A DNA stretch of 64,000 nt, taken from Ruminococcus sp. GTDB lineage: Bacteria; Bacillota; Clostridia; Oscillospirales; Ruminococcaceae. Numbering within the stretch: position 1 is the first letter of the stretch; each line of letters starts with the position of its first letter. Under the pieces are notes generated by a model. That model had not been told where the DNA came from and made no database searches. It worked only from the letters and a program-made list of their open reading frames with translations. The stretch is from the NCBI GenBank assembly GCA_029060755.1, contig JAIDTI010000004.1:1-64000 (forward strand). Reading direction: 5' to 3'. A program made the position numbers and the translations under genes. This document shows, piece after piece, positions 34,816 through 43,477 of this stretch.

Positions 34816-35462
34816 TAAAGTCTGTAATTTTTGATTTGGACGGCACTCTGATTGACTCAATGCAGGTGTGGTATAAAGTAGATAAACAGTTTTTGATTGA
34901 AAATGGCATAGAAAATCCACCGCCTGAAATATCGGAGCAGGTGAAAAAGATGACTATTTTTCAGTCGTCACAGCTTTTCATTGATAAATTTAATCTGAAA
35001 TGTACGCAGGAATATGTGATAAACAGGATAGAAGAACTTGTGCGGATTGAATATGCGGAGAGAATACCTCTGAAACCGTTTGTACATGAAACTCTGGACA
35101 TTCTTGACAGCATGAATATACCGTACTGTATCGCTACAGCTACATACAAATCGCTTGCACAAGCCGTTCTGAAAAGATGCGGAATTATCGAACGTTTCAG
35201 GTTTATATTGACAGATGTTGAATATCCAAACGGAAAAAATTTTCCTGATATATTTCTTGGTGCTTGTGAACGTTTTGGTACAAAACCGCATGAAACACTT
35301 GTTGTGGAAGATTCACTGCACTGTATAGAGACAGCAAAAAAAGTCGGATTTCCTGTTGTTGCTGTATATGACAAGGCTTCTGAAATTGACAGAAAAGAAA
35401 TAGAAAATACAGCAGATTATTATTTTGAATCAATAGATAAGATAAAGGATTTGATTAAATGA
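34812..35462 (+). CDS. HAD superfamily hydrolase, phosphoglucomutase-like subgroup
   Basis: 216 residues. Motif I DLDGTLIDSM with its two catalytic aspartates, motif II TATYKS-type region, and motif III/IV VEDSLHCIETAKKVGFPVVAV are all present; the cap is helical, so a small phosphatase or mutase. Substrate not assignable. Overlaps the lipoprotein and mnmA genes by four bases each. Confidence 0.9.
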   Translation: MIKSVIFDLDGTLIDSMQVWYKVDKQFLIENGIENPPPEISEQVKKMTIFQSSQLFIDKFNLKCTQEYVINRIEELVRIEYAERIPLKPFVHETLDILDSMNIPYCIATATYKSLAQAVLKRCGIIERFRFILTDVEYPNGKNFPDIFLGACERFGTKPHETLVVEDSLHCIETAKKVGFPVVAVYDKASEIDRKEIENTADYYFESIDKIKDLIK

Positions 35463-36532
35463 GTAAAGTAATGGTTGGAATGAGCGGAGGCGTAGACAGT
35501 TCGGTTTGCGCATTGTTACTGCATGAGCAGGGCTATGATGTGACTGGTGTAACGCTGAAAATGTTTGGTGATGATGATATTGTTCAGGCAGAAAAAGAGG
35601 GTAAGACCTGCTGTGCTTTGAATGATGTTCTTGATGCAAGGAGTGTTGCATATAAGCTGGGATTTGAACATCTCACTTTCAATTTTAAGGACTGTTTCCG
35701 TGAAAAAGTTATGAAACAGTTTGTAGAAAGCTATATATCGGGAAAAACACCTAATCCGTGTATCGAATGCAACAGGCACATCAAGTTTGATAAAATGCTC
35801 CGCAGGGCGTTTGAACTGGGTTACGACTATATAGCAACAGGTCACTACGCTGTTGTTGAGTACGACGAAAAAAGCGGTCGATACCTGCTTAAACGTTCAG
35901 CAGACAGAACAAAAGACCAGACTTATGTGCTGTATTCTCTCACGCAAGAACAGCTTGCACATATTATTTTTCCTCTTGGCAATCTTTCAAAATCAGAAGT
36001 ACGACAGCTTGCGGAAAAATATGCACTTGTCAATGCAGATAAGCCAGATAGTCAGGATATATGCTTTGTACCTGACGGCAATTATGTTGAATTTATAAAG
36101 AAGTTTGCGGAATACGAACAGACAGAGGGAAATTTTATTGATACAGGCGGAAAAATTCTTGGTACACACAAAGGTATCATCAATTATACTATCGGTCAGC
36201 GGAAAGGTCTTGGAATTGCACTTGGCAAGCCTGCATATGTTGTAAGCAAGGATATATCGGCAAATACAGTTACTCTTGGTGACGAACAGGAACTCTATAC
36301 AAGTACTCTTACTGCTACAGATGTAAATTTAATATCAGTTGAGAAAATTACAGAGCCTATGCGTATCACCGCAAAAACACGCTACACACAAAAGGAAACA
36401 CCTGCAACACTATCATACAATAACGGAGTATATACGGTTGATTTTGATGTACCGCAAAGAGCCATTACAAGCGGTCAGGCTGTTGTATTCTATGACGGCG
36501 ATACAGTTATCGGCGGAGGAACTATTGTTTGA
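35459..36532 (+). CDS. mnmA: tRNA-specific 2-thiouridylase MnmA
   Basis: 357 residues. Thiolates U34 of tRNA-Lys, -Glu and -Gln. The PP-loop GMSGGVDSSV is at the N-terminus, the nucleophilic/persulfide cysteines lie in NPCIECNRHIKF and SQDICFVPDG, and the C-terminal beta domain ends with AVFYDGDTVIGGGTI. Overlaps the HAD gene by four bases; two bases before trmN6. Confidence 0.97.
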   Translation: MSKVMVGMSGGVDSSVCALLLHEQGYDVTGVTLKMFGDDDIVQAEKEGKTCCALNDVLDARSVAYKLGFEHLTFNFKDCFREKVMKQFVESYISGKTPNPCIECNRHIKFDKMLRRAFELGYDYIATGHYAVVEYDEKSGRYLLKRSADRTKDQTYVLYSLTQEQLAHIIFPLGNLSKSEVRQLAEKYALVNADKPDSQDICFVPDGNYVEFIKKFAEYEQTEGNFIDTGGKILGTHKGIINYTIGQRKGLGIALGKPAYVVSKDISANTVTLGDEQELYTSTLTATDVNLISVEKITEPMRITAKTRYTQKETPATLSYNNGVYTVDFDVPQRAITSGQAVVFYDGDTVIGGGTIV

Positions 36533-36533
36533 T

Positions 36534-37250
36534 ATGGAATACAAATACGAAAAACTGACAGATGAAATATATATATGCGCATCTGTTGAACACCGTTTCG
36601 GCACAGATGCTTTTTTGCTTGCTTATTTTTCAAAGTACAGACAGAAAGACAAAGTGTGTGATTTAGGTACAGGGTGCGGAATAATTCCGCTTATAATGCA
36701 GAAAAACCGTCCTCCGCAGATTATATATGCGGTAGATATTCAGGAAAATGCTGTTGAACAGCTTAAATTTGGCATAGAAAAAAGCGAAGTATCAGGCATT
36801 GTGCCAATATGTGCTGATTTGAGGGAACTATGGCAGGACGCACCAGTCGGACAGCTTGACCTTGTAACCTGTAATCCGCCTTATTTTGTTGAAACAGCAG
36901 GTTTTCAGAGTGCATTGACTGCACAAAGAATAGCACGCCATGAGGTTATGTGCAATATAAATGATGTATGCAGGACGGCTGAAAAACTTCTTAAATTTGG
37001 TGGAAGATTATGTATATGCAATCGTCCTGAACGTTTGAGCGATGTTATATATGCTATGAAAAGCAATAATATTGAGCCGAAAAGAATACGTTTTGTATCA
37101 AAGAATCCTGCTGAATCACCATGGCTGTTTCTGATTGAGGGGAAAAAAGGTTCGAAACCGTTCATGCAGATTGAACCACAATTATATGTGCGTGACGGTG
37201 AGGGCTTCACGGACGAATTACAGCAAATATACAATACAGGAAAGGAATAG
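36534..37250 (+). CDS. tRNA1(Val) adenine-37 N6-methyltransferase TrmN6
   Basis: 238 residues. Class I SAM methyltransferase with DLGTGCGIIPL for SAM binding and the NPPYFVE catalytic motif typical of N6-adenine methylation. The start at ATG 36534 follows GGCGGAGGA; a reading from 36339 runs antisense-free over mnmA and adds an implausible 65 residues. Named by similarity to the YfiC/TrmN6 family; the tRNA target is inference. Confidence 0.88.
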   Translation: MEYKYEKLTDEIYICASVEHRFGTDAFLLAYFSKYRQKDKVCDLGTGCGIIPLIMQKNRPPQIIYAVDIQENAVEQLKFGIEKSEVSGIVPICADLRELWQDAPVGQLDLVTCNPPYFVETAGFQSALTAQRIARHEVMCNINDVCRTAEKLLKFGGRLCICNRPERLSDVIYAMKSNNIEPKRIRFVSKNPAESPWLFLIEGKKGSKPFMQIEPQLYVRDGEGFTDELQQIYNTGKE

Positions 37251-37256
37251 TCAGAT

Positions 37257-38363
37257 ATGTTATCATCAGGTTCTTTCGAAATTATAATATGGATATTGAT
37301 ACTGCTTTATCCCTTTGTGCTGACATTTGCGAATGTATCAAAATTTTTCGTTAAAACAAAACTTCCTGAAATTGCACTTGATATTTTTGGTTGTTTTGCT
37401 GGTCTTTTTATGGTGTTTATGCTATGTGGGGCTATTAATATAACAGATGCTGACTATGACACGGCAGTATATCCGTTTGAACTTCATTCACCATTGAACA
37501 GTGAATATGGTGTTATAGTTTGGATTATAATTTTTATGGGTTATCTTGGTTTGCTGATTCTTGGACTATTTAAGCCCGAAAAACTGTCACCGATTGTTTC
37601 AGCAGTATCAATCGGATTTACTCTGCTTGGTATAATGACAGGTGGACTGATTTATATTCAGCTTGCAAATTTGTCGGAATTTGGGTGGACTTATCTTTTT
37701 TTGCTGTTGTACTATGTAAATGTAATACTTCTTGCTGTAAGGCGAATAAGATTCCACATAAAAGAACACGTCAGGCTTGTCAATGAGCGTGATACGGTTT
37801 TCCGTACATCTTTCGGAGCATGGCTGTATAAAGTTATGTCAAAGGTTTCGTCAATGACCCTGTTCTGCTTTGCACTTGTTTTTCCGATAGCGGTAATATT
37901 TGAGATACTGTTTATTATATGCGGACAAGGTGCTGACGGCTTTATAAAGGCATTTACAATGACTGCTGACTGGACTTTTTCAGTAAAAGTGCCACCGCCA
38001 CCGCTTGAGTATGAGGGACATTATCTCTGCACAGTTGCATCAGGCGGACACAAAAAATTAGTAAAGCCGTTGAGACTTGGTATACGTCATGGCGATAAGA
38101 TTATTGTAAACAGACAATTACTTACAGCAAACGCATTTGAAGATTTGATAATGGAGAAAATGCCGAAATTCCACAAATTCATAAGGGGAGTATATGACAA
38201 ATACGGTTATCCGATTTCAAAGCACATAACAACACCGTTCCGTGCGGATATTGTCTATATAGTCATGAAACCTCTGGAATGGCTGTTTTTGTTTGTTCTG
38301 TACCTTTGCGATACTCACCCCGAAAACAGAATAGCGGTGCAGTATTCGGAATATAAGAAATGA
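37257..38363 (+). CDS. Multi-span membrane protein of unknown function (probably DUF6688-type)
   Basis: 368 residues. Six hydrophobic segments in the first 230 residues, then a soluble region with PPPPLEYEGHYLCTV, ASGGHKKLVKPLRLG and a tyrosine/basic C-terminus. The proline run and the GGHKK motif recall the uncharacterised family I remember as DUF6688; this should be treated as a memory, not a match. Starts six bases after trmN6 and overlaps the rsmI reading frame start region, so part of the modification operon by position only. Confidence 0.7.
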   Translation: MLSSGSFEIIIWILILLYPFVLTFANVSKFFVKTKLPEIALDIFGCFAGLFMVFMLCGAINITDADYDTAVYPFELHSPLNSEYGVIVWIIIFMGYLGLLILGLFKPEKLSPIVSAVSIGFTLLGIMTGGLIYIQLANLSEFGWTYLFLLLYYVNVILLAVRRIRFHIKEHVRLVNERDTVFRTSFGAWLYKVMSKVSSMTLFCFALVFPIAVIFEILFIICGQGADGFIKAFTMTADWTFSVKVPPPPLEYEGHYLCTVASGGHKKLVKPLRLGIRHGDKIIVNRQLLTANAFEDLIMEKMPKFHKFIRGVYDKYGYPISKHITTPFRADIVYIVMKPLEWLFLFVLYLCDTHPENRIAVQYSEYKK

Positions 38364-38371
38364 GGAAGAAA

Positions 38372-39196
38372 ATGGGTATACTTTATATAATCGGTACACC
38401 GATAGGCAATTTAGAGGATATTACACTTCGTCAGCTTAGAATGTTTGAGGAAGTAGACTTTATTTGTGCGGAAGATACAAGGGTTACAGTTAAAATCCTC
38501 AATCATTACGAAATAAAAAAAGAACTTGTGAGCTTTCATGAGCATAGTTCCCATGCAGATGCACAACGTATAATAGACAGAATATTATCGGGTGAAAATG
38601 CTGGAATAGTAACAGATGCAGGTATGCCGTGCATCTCCGACCCGGGCGAAGTTCTTGTGCGTATGTGTGCGGAGAATAATATAGAAGTGCAAGCTGTTCC
38701 TGGTCCGACGGCAGTAACAACAGCTGTTGCATTATCGGGAATGAGCGTAAAGCGTTTCACTTTTGAGGGATTCATTCCTGTTCCGAAAAAAGAACGTGCA
38801 GAACGTCTTGAACTTCTGCGTAATGAAACAGCGGTAATGGTTTTCTATGAAGCACCGCACAAACTGAAAAATACTCTTGCTGATTTAGCTGAATTTTTTG
38901 GAGCAGACAGAAAAATTTCAGTCTGCCGTGAACTCACAAAGATTCATGAACAGGTTATCCGCATGACATTAGGTGAATCAGTTGAGTATTACAATACAAA
39001 CGAGCCAAGAGGGGAGTTTGTGCTTGTAGTTGAGGGCAGGAGTGCGGAGAATACAGGCAAGCCTACACTTCAACAGGCAATGGAGCAGGTAAATAAGCTT
39101 ATAGAAATGGGAGAAAAGCCGACAGACGCTTGTAAAGCTGTTGCAAAGGAAACAGGATTCAGAAAAAGTGAACTCTATTCAGCATTGCAAAATTGA
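38372..39196 (+). CDS. rsmI: 16S rRNA cytidine-1402 2'-O-methyltransferase RsmI
   Basis: 274 residues. TIGTPIGN-type start (YIIGTPIGNLEDITLRQLR), CAEDTRVT, DAGMPCISDPG and VPGPTAVTTAVALSG are diagnostic. Start chosen at ATG 38372, which follows GAGGAAG; ATG 38360, overlapping the previous stop, would add MRKK and is possible for coupled translation. Ends the operon; a promoter for the next gene follows. Confidence 0.95.
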   Translation: MGILYIIGTPIGNLEDITLRQLRMFEEVDFICAEDTRVTVKILNHYEIKKELVSFHEHSSHADAQRIIDRILSGENAGIVTDAGMPCISDPGEVLVRMCAENNIEVQAVPGPTAVTTAVALSGMSVKRFTFEGFIPVPKKERAERLELLRNETAVMVFYEAPHKLKNTLADLAEFFGADRKISVCRELTKIHEQVIRMTLGESVEYYNTNEPRGEFVLVVEGRSAENTGKPTLQQAMEQVNKLIEMGEKPTDACKAVAKETGFRKSELYSALQN

Positions 39197-39223
39197 CAAT
39201 TTTGTGAAAATACACAAAAACTA

Positions 39224-39252
39224 TTGCATTATCATAAAAATTATGCTATAAT
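39224..39252 (+). promoter_or_regulatory. Promoter of the PHP-YdcF-protease genes
   Basis: TTGCAT (39224-39229), 17-bp spacer, TATAAT (39247-39252), about 68 bp before the ATG. Confidence 0.75.
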
Positions 39253-39319
39253 TAATCAGGGATTTTTTATTCTCACCTGAATATAATTTAAAGTAATAAT
39301 TTTTAGTGAGGTTATAGTT

Positions 39320-40147
39320 ATGATAGATTTACATTGTCACACAACATTTTCAGACGGCTCTCTTGGTATAGAGGACATCATTTTACAGGCAAAGCGTACA
39401 GGCATTGAGTGGATTTCAATTACAGACCACGACACAACAGCATCATTTTCACGTGCGGATATTCTCGGAAAGCGTGAGGGTGTTAAGATTATGCACGGAA
39501 TTGAACTTTCTGCATGGGACAAGGCAAGAGGTGCAAAAGTACATATCTTGTGCTATGCACCGCAGAAGCCTAACCGCCTTGAAATTCTCTGCATGAAATC
39601 ATGTGAGATACGCAAGGAATGTTCAAAAGAGATGATTGCAAAAGTTATGGAAAAATTTCCGATAACGCTTGAAAGCATACTCAAATACACAACAGCATCA
39701 AAAAGTATATTCAAACAGCATATCATGAGGGCATTGATAAATTATGGTTATGCACTTGAATTTTACGGCGAACTTGACCACGAATTATTTAATCGTAAGA
39801 ACGGCAGTTGTTATGTTGAAAGAGAGTATCCTGATGTAAATCAGGTTATCGACCTTATACACGTTGCACAGGGCGTTGCTGTAATGGCTCACCCTGCACA
39901 ATACGACAATATAGAACTTCTGGAAGAACTTGCAAAGGCTGGACGAATTGACGGTGTGGAAATCGGACACTATTCAGCCGACGAAAATTATCGTCGTGAA
40001 CTCAATGCAATCGCCGACAGATATGAACTTATAAAAACAGGCGGTTCGGATTTCCACGGATTATACAATGCCGTACCGACACACTTAGGAAGCGAAACAA
40101 CAACAAAAGAAAATCTTGATAGAATTTTAAAGGCAGTGAAAAAGTGA
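39320..40147 (+). CDS. PHP domain phosphoesterase
   Basis: 275 residues, soluble. Metal-binding His/Asp motifs are DLHCHTTFSDGS at the start, SITDHDT, HGIELSA, MAHPAQYDN and the final GGSDFHGLY. Similar to the YciV/RNase AM-type proteins that hydrolyse 3',5'-nucleoside bisphosphates or RNA 5' ends; which substrate applies is inference. Overlaps the next gene by four bases. Confidence 0.9.
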   Translation: MIDLHCHTTFSDGSLGIEDIILQAKRTGIEWISITDHDTTASFSRADILGKREGVKIMHGIELSAWDKARGAKVHILCYAPQKPNRLEILCMKSCEIRKECSKEMIAKVMEKFPITLESILKYTTASKSIFKQHIMRALINYGYALEFYGELDHELFNRKNGSCYVEREYPDVNQVIDLIHVAQGVAVMAHPAQYDNIELLEELAKAGRIDGVEIGHYSADENYRRELNAIADRYELIKTGGSDFHGLYNAVPTHLGSETTTKENLDRILKAVKK

Positions 40148-40908
40148 AATCAAAAAAAATGACGTTTATATTATTTTTAATATTTTTAACAATGCTTATA
40201 TTTTTCTTTCTTCCGTTGCAGTTCGGAATAGTCAATATAGGCAATATTACAGGAACATTAATAAGTGGATTATTTGCAGTTGTATTTCTTTTTCCGAATA
40301 AGAGCAGAGAACTTATACAGCATCTCTGCTCAACTTCGTACGGAAAGACTGTTTTTGCAGTTGCAGGGGGATTATTTGCAATTTGTCTGCTTATTGCAAT
40401 AGTGATAAGCGGATTCATGATAAAGGAAATGAACGACAAACCGAAAACAGATACTACAGTTGTAGTATTAGGCTGTCAGGTGAGAGGAACAGACCCAAGT
40501 CTTATGCTTCGTCGTCGACTTAATACAGCTTATGACTATCTGACGGAGCATGAGAACATAAAAGTTATTGTATCAGGCGGACAAGGTGAGGACGAAGCAA
40601 TCAGCGAAGCAAAATGTATGTATGATTATCTTGTTTCAAAAGGTATTTCGTCTGACAGAATATATATAGAGGACAAGTCTGTCAATACAAGTGAAAATAT
40701 TGCTTTTTCAAAGCAGATAATCGAAAAGGAAAATTTATGCCCTGATATAACAATAGTGACGGACGGCTTTCATCAGCTCCGTGCAGATATGTTTGCAAAG
40801 GAGCAGGGTATAAAATCGTACAATCTATCAGCAAAGACACCATTTTATCTTGTGCCTACTTACTGGGTGCGTGAATGGTTCGGAATAATCTATTATACAA
40901 TTTTTTAG
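40144..40908 (+). CDS. YdcF family membrane protein (DUF218)
   Basis: 254 residues with three N-terminal membrane segments (about 5-23, 28-46 and 62-87). The DUF218 domain follows: VVLGCQVRGTDPSLMLRRRL, VSGGQGEDEAISEA, EDKSVNTSENI and TDGFHQLRADMFA. Related proteins (ElyC, SanA) affect envelope integrity. The start is GTG at 40144 in a GTGA overlap with the PHP gene. Confidence 0.88.
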   Translation: MKSKKMTFILFLIFLTMLIFFFLPLQFGIVNIGNITGTLISGLFAVVFLFPNKSRELIQHLCSTSYGKTVFAVAGGLFAICLLIAIVISGFMIKEMNDKPKTDTTVVVLGCQVRGTDPSLMLRRRLNTAYDYLTEHENIKVIVSGGQGEDEAISEAKCMYDYLVSKGISSDRIYIEDKSVNTSENIAFSKQIIEKENLCPDITIVTDGFHQLRADMFAKEQGIKSYNLSAKTPFYLVPTYWVREWFGIIYYTIF

Positions 40909-40918
40909 GAGAAAATCT

Positions 40919-43003
40919 ATGTTAAAAGAATCACTATCAATAATTCTTGCACTTGCTTCAGGAATTATTCCAACAGATAAAAGTGCATCATTCAGCAGTA
41001 ACTTTTCGTTGTCTACGCCTGTTTTCCGACAGAGTGTGGACGGTACAACGCAACAGCTCCCGACAATAAGCCCACTGAAAGAATACGTCAATATAAAGGG
41101 CAGTTCAGATAATCTTCCCGAAAAATTTGATTTGCGTGATATGGGTAAAATGTCACCCATACGCAATCAGACGGGCTATGGTACTTGCTGGGTTCATTCA
41201 GCTGTTGCAAGTGCAGAGACAAGTATAATCGACAGCAAGCCTGATATAGATTTATCGGAGTTCCATACAGCTTATTACGTGTATTCAGGTGATGAACAGG
41301 TTACACTTCCTTTTGATAGTGTAAACTCTCTGCTCAATCATGGCGGTACAAACTACGCTGTTACAAATTTGTGGTCGCAGTGGCTTGGTCCTGTATTTGA
41401 AAAGCGTCTGCGATATGGTGATGAAGCATTTTTTGAAGATGACAATAATGTGGCAATGATGAAATACAAATCCGACTATCATCTGAAAAATACATATACA
41501 TTTGACTATAATAAGGAAAGAACGAATTTTAATGAGGTTAACAGCCTTGTCAAGCAGTTTGTCCGCAATGGTCAGGCGGTTGATGTTTCATTCTATTCAA
41601 ATCAGGAGAAGTGCTACAGTTCAGAATATAAATCCACCAACAGCAAAAAGAAAGCAAAGTTTGCTAATCATTCAGTAGTAATTGCAGGCTGGGACGATAA
41701 TTATTCCGCTGAAAATTTCATAGTAAAGCCTGAACACAATGGCGCATGGCTTGTAAAGAACAGCTGGGGAGAAGGTTTCGGAGATGACGGCTATATGTGG
41801 ATTTCCTATGATGATACATCATTGTGTGAATTTGCCGTTTATGAGCTGGAGAATTCAGATAAATATCTGTTCAACTATTATCATGACACATTTGTTGCTT
41901 TGCAGTCGCTTTCTGCTGATGATTCAGACGTAAACAACGGCTCATATATGGCAAATGTATTTCATAATTATTACGATGAAACACAGATTGAAGCAGTTTC
42001 TACTTATATTAGTGTACCCGATACGGATTATGAGATAACAGTATACACAAATCTTACTGATGTATCAAATCCAACTTCGGGAACTCCGTCAGCAGTAACA
42101 AGAGGTCATCAGGAGCTTACCGGCTATTTCACATTGCCTTTAGATAACTATGCTATTGTCGGCGAAGATGAAGATTTTTCCGTTGTGGTGAAATTATACA
42201 GCGAAAACTCACCGTATGTTATTCCAGTTGAAACAAGTCTGAATGTAACAAACGACGAAACAGGAGAAATTGCAAGTTTAGGCAGTTTTACTACATATGA
42301 GGGTATAATGCAGTATACCAATGAAAACGAAAGTTTTTACAGTGCGGACGGTATAGAATGGTATGATGTATACAGAGAAAATTACGTCTATACAGATGAA
42401 GAAGAACAGCTTATGCTTTTAGAGCTTGAGGAAGAACTCTTTGACGGCTTAGAAGAAGATGACACAGAAGAATTGTTAAACGCTGAAATGGCAATGGAAT
42501 TATATAAAGAACTGTTTGAATCAGGTACAGTGGCAATAACTATGGGAAATATTTCTCTTAAAGCTATCGGAAATCCTGTTGGATATGTGGATTTTTCACA
42601 CGATTCAGGCGTTGTCCCCGACGGTACGGAAATTGAAATATCCGCAAAAAACGGAGAAAAAGTGTATCTTATTCTGAATAATGAACTAATTGAATATACT
42701 GAGCCTATAAAGATTACAGAATATACTGAAATATGTGCAAGCTATAACGAAAAAGCATATTCTATAAGAACGTATATTCCTGAATCCGTTTTTACTGGTT
42801 ATGGTGATGTTGACGGCAACGGCATTGTTGATTCAGCTGATGCTAGTCTTGTTTTGGAAGCTTATGCTTATGCTTCAACAGAAGGATTTGAAATTTTTAA
42901 TGGATTTATTGCCGATTATGCCGACTTCAATCAGGACAATATGACAGATGCCAATGATGCAAGCGGAATACTTGCTCTTTATGCTGAAAATTCCACAAAG
43001 TGA
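40919..43003 (+). CDS. Secreted papain-like (C1) peptidase with lectin-like domain and type I dockerin
   Basis: 694 residues. A short signal-like start (1-24) leads to the C1 domain: Gln84 and Cys90 in NQTGYGTCWVHSA, His251 in NHSVVIAGWDDN, Asn281 in VKNSWGEGFG. A beta-rich region (about 310-440), an acidic Glu-rich stretch and a further beta region follow. The C-terminus is a dockerin with two calcium loops, DVDGNGIVDSADAS and DFNQDNMTDANDAS. So the enzyme should attach to a cohesin scaffold outside the cell. AGGAGAAA ribosome site; ten bases after ydcF. Confidence 0.9.
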   Translation: MLKESLSIILALASGIIPTDKSASFSSNFSLSTPVFRQSVDGTTQQLPTISPLKEYVNIKGSSDNLPEKFDLRDMGKMSPIRNQTGYGTCWVHSAVASAETSIIDSKPDIDLSEFHTAYYVYSGDEQVTLPFDSVNSLLNHGGTNYAVTNLWSQWLGPVFEKRLRYGDEAFFEDDNNVAMMKYKSDYHLKNTYTFDYNKERTNFNEVNSLVKQFVRNGQAVDVSFYSNQEKCYSSEYKSTNSKKKAKFANHSVVIAGWDDNYSAENFIVKPEHNGAWLVKNSWGEGFGDDGYMWISYDDTSLCEFAVYELENSDKYLFNYYHDTFVALQSLSADDSDVNNGSYMANVFHNYYDETQIEAVSTYISVPDTDYEITVYTNLTDVSNPTSGTPSAVTRGHQELTGYFTLPLDNYAIVGEDEDFSVVVKLYSENSPYVIPVETSLNVTNDETGEIASLGSFTTYEGIMQYTNENESFYSADGIEWYDVYRENYVYTDEEEQLMLLELEEELFDGLEEDDTEELLNAEMAMELYKELFESGTVAITMGNISLKAIGNPVGYVDFSHDSGVVPDGTEIEISAKNGEKVYLILNNELIEYTEPIKITEYTEICASYNEKAYSIRTYIPESVFTGYGDVDGNGIVDSADASLVLEAYAYASTEGFEIFNGFIADYADFNQDNMTDANDASGILALYAENSTK

Positions 43004-43205
43004 ACAAAAGTACGACATATAATATGCCAAAAAATTGTAACGGTTAGTGAATACCAATAAATTTAACAGTGTATATATAGTAAATAAAGTCAAAAATAAC
43101 GTTACCAATTTGTAATCTTTTGAAAATATTATGTGAAAAGTAACAAAAAAATATTGTTGAAAGTATACCATACGTCCAAAAAATATTAAAGAATGATTCA
43201 AAGCA
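43004..43205. other. AT-rich intergenic stretch after the dockerin protease
   Basis: About 200 bases with no convincing ORF and no clear terminator hairpin. A reading frame on the minus strand crosses it but has no ribosome site and overlaps the dockerin end. Confidence 0.5.
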
Positions 43206-43234
43206 TTGACTTTATTGAAAAAATATTGTATATT
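43206..43234 (+). promoter_or_regulatory. Promoter of the sugar ABC importer
   Basis: TTGACT (43206-43211), 17-bp spacer, TATATT (43229-43234). Transcription would start near 43241, about 237 bases before the ATG. Confidence 0.7.
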
Positions 43235-43240
43235 GGTATT

Positions 43241-43477
43241 ACAGAAGCAACACGCCTGCATATTTGAAGTTTGAGAAAATTGTTTTTATGATTGCTCAGA
43301 CAACAAGGGCAAGGACAATTGTCATGTATGATTTGAGTTGCATAATTTCAGTCAGTCTCAATTTCAACCATGTTTAACTTGTAAATCTGAGGTAGTTGCT
43401 ATATCATTTATTAACTTTTTTAAAGATATTATGCTTCTGGTTTTAGGCATAATACATATTTTAAGGAGGAAAAACCG
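43241..43477 (+). promoter_or_regulatory. Long untranslated leader of the ABC importer operon
   Basis: Holds a perfect 10-base palindrome GACAATTGTC (43314-43323), and ATTATGC/GCATAAT arms (43428-43434 and 43447-43453) forming a hairpin just before the AAGGAGG site. No known riboswitch class was recognised. Confidence 0.5.

Noticed and set aside
42875-43261. Minus-strand frame across the region after the dockerin protease
   Set aside because: Overlaps the dockerin coding end, Phe/Cys-rich, no ribosome site.
43241-43477. Known riboswitch in the importer leader
   Set aside because: No recognisable conserved core of a known class could be read by eye.
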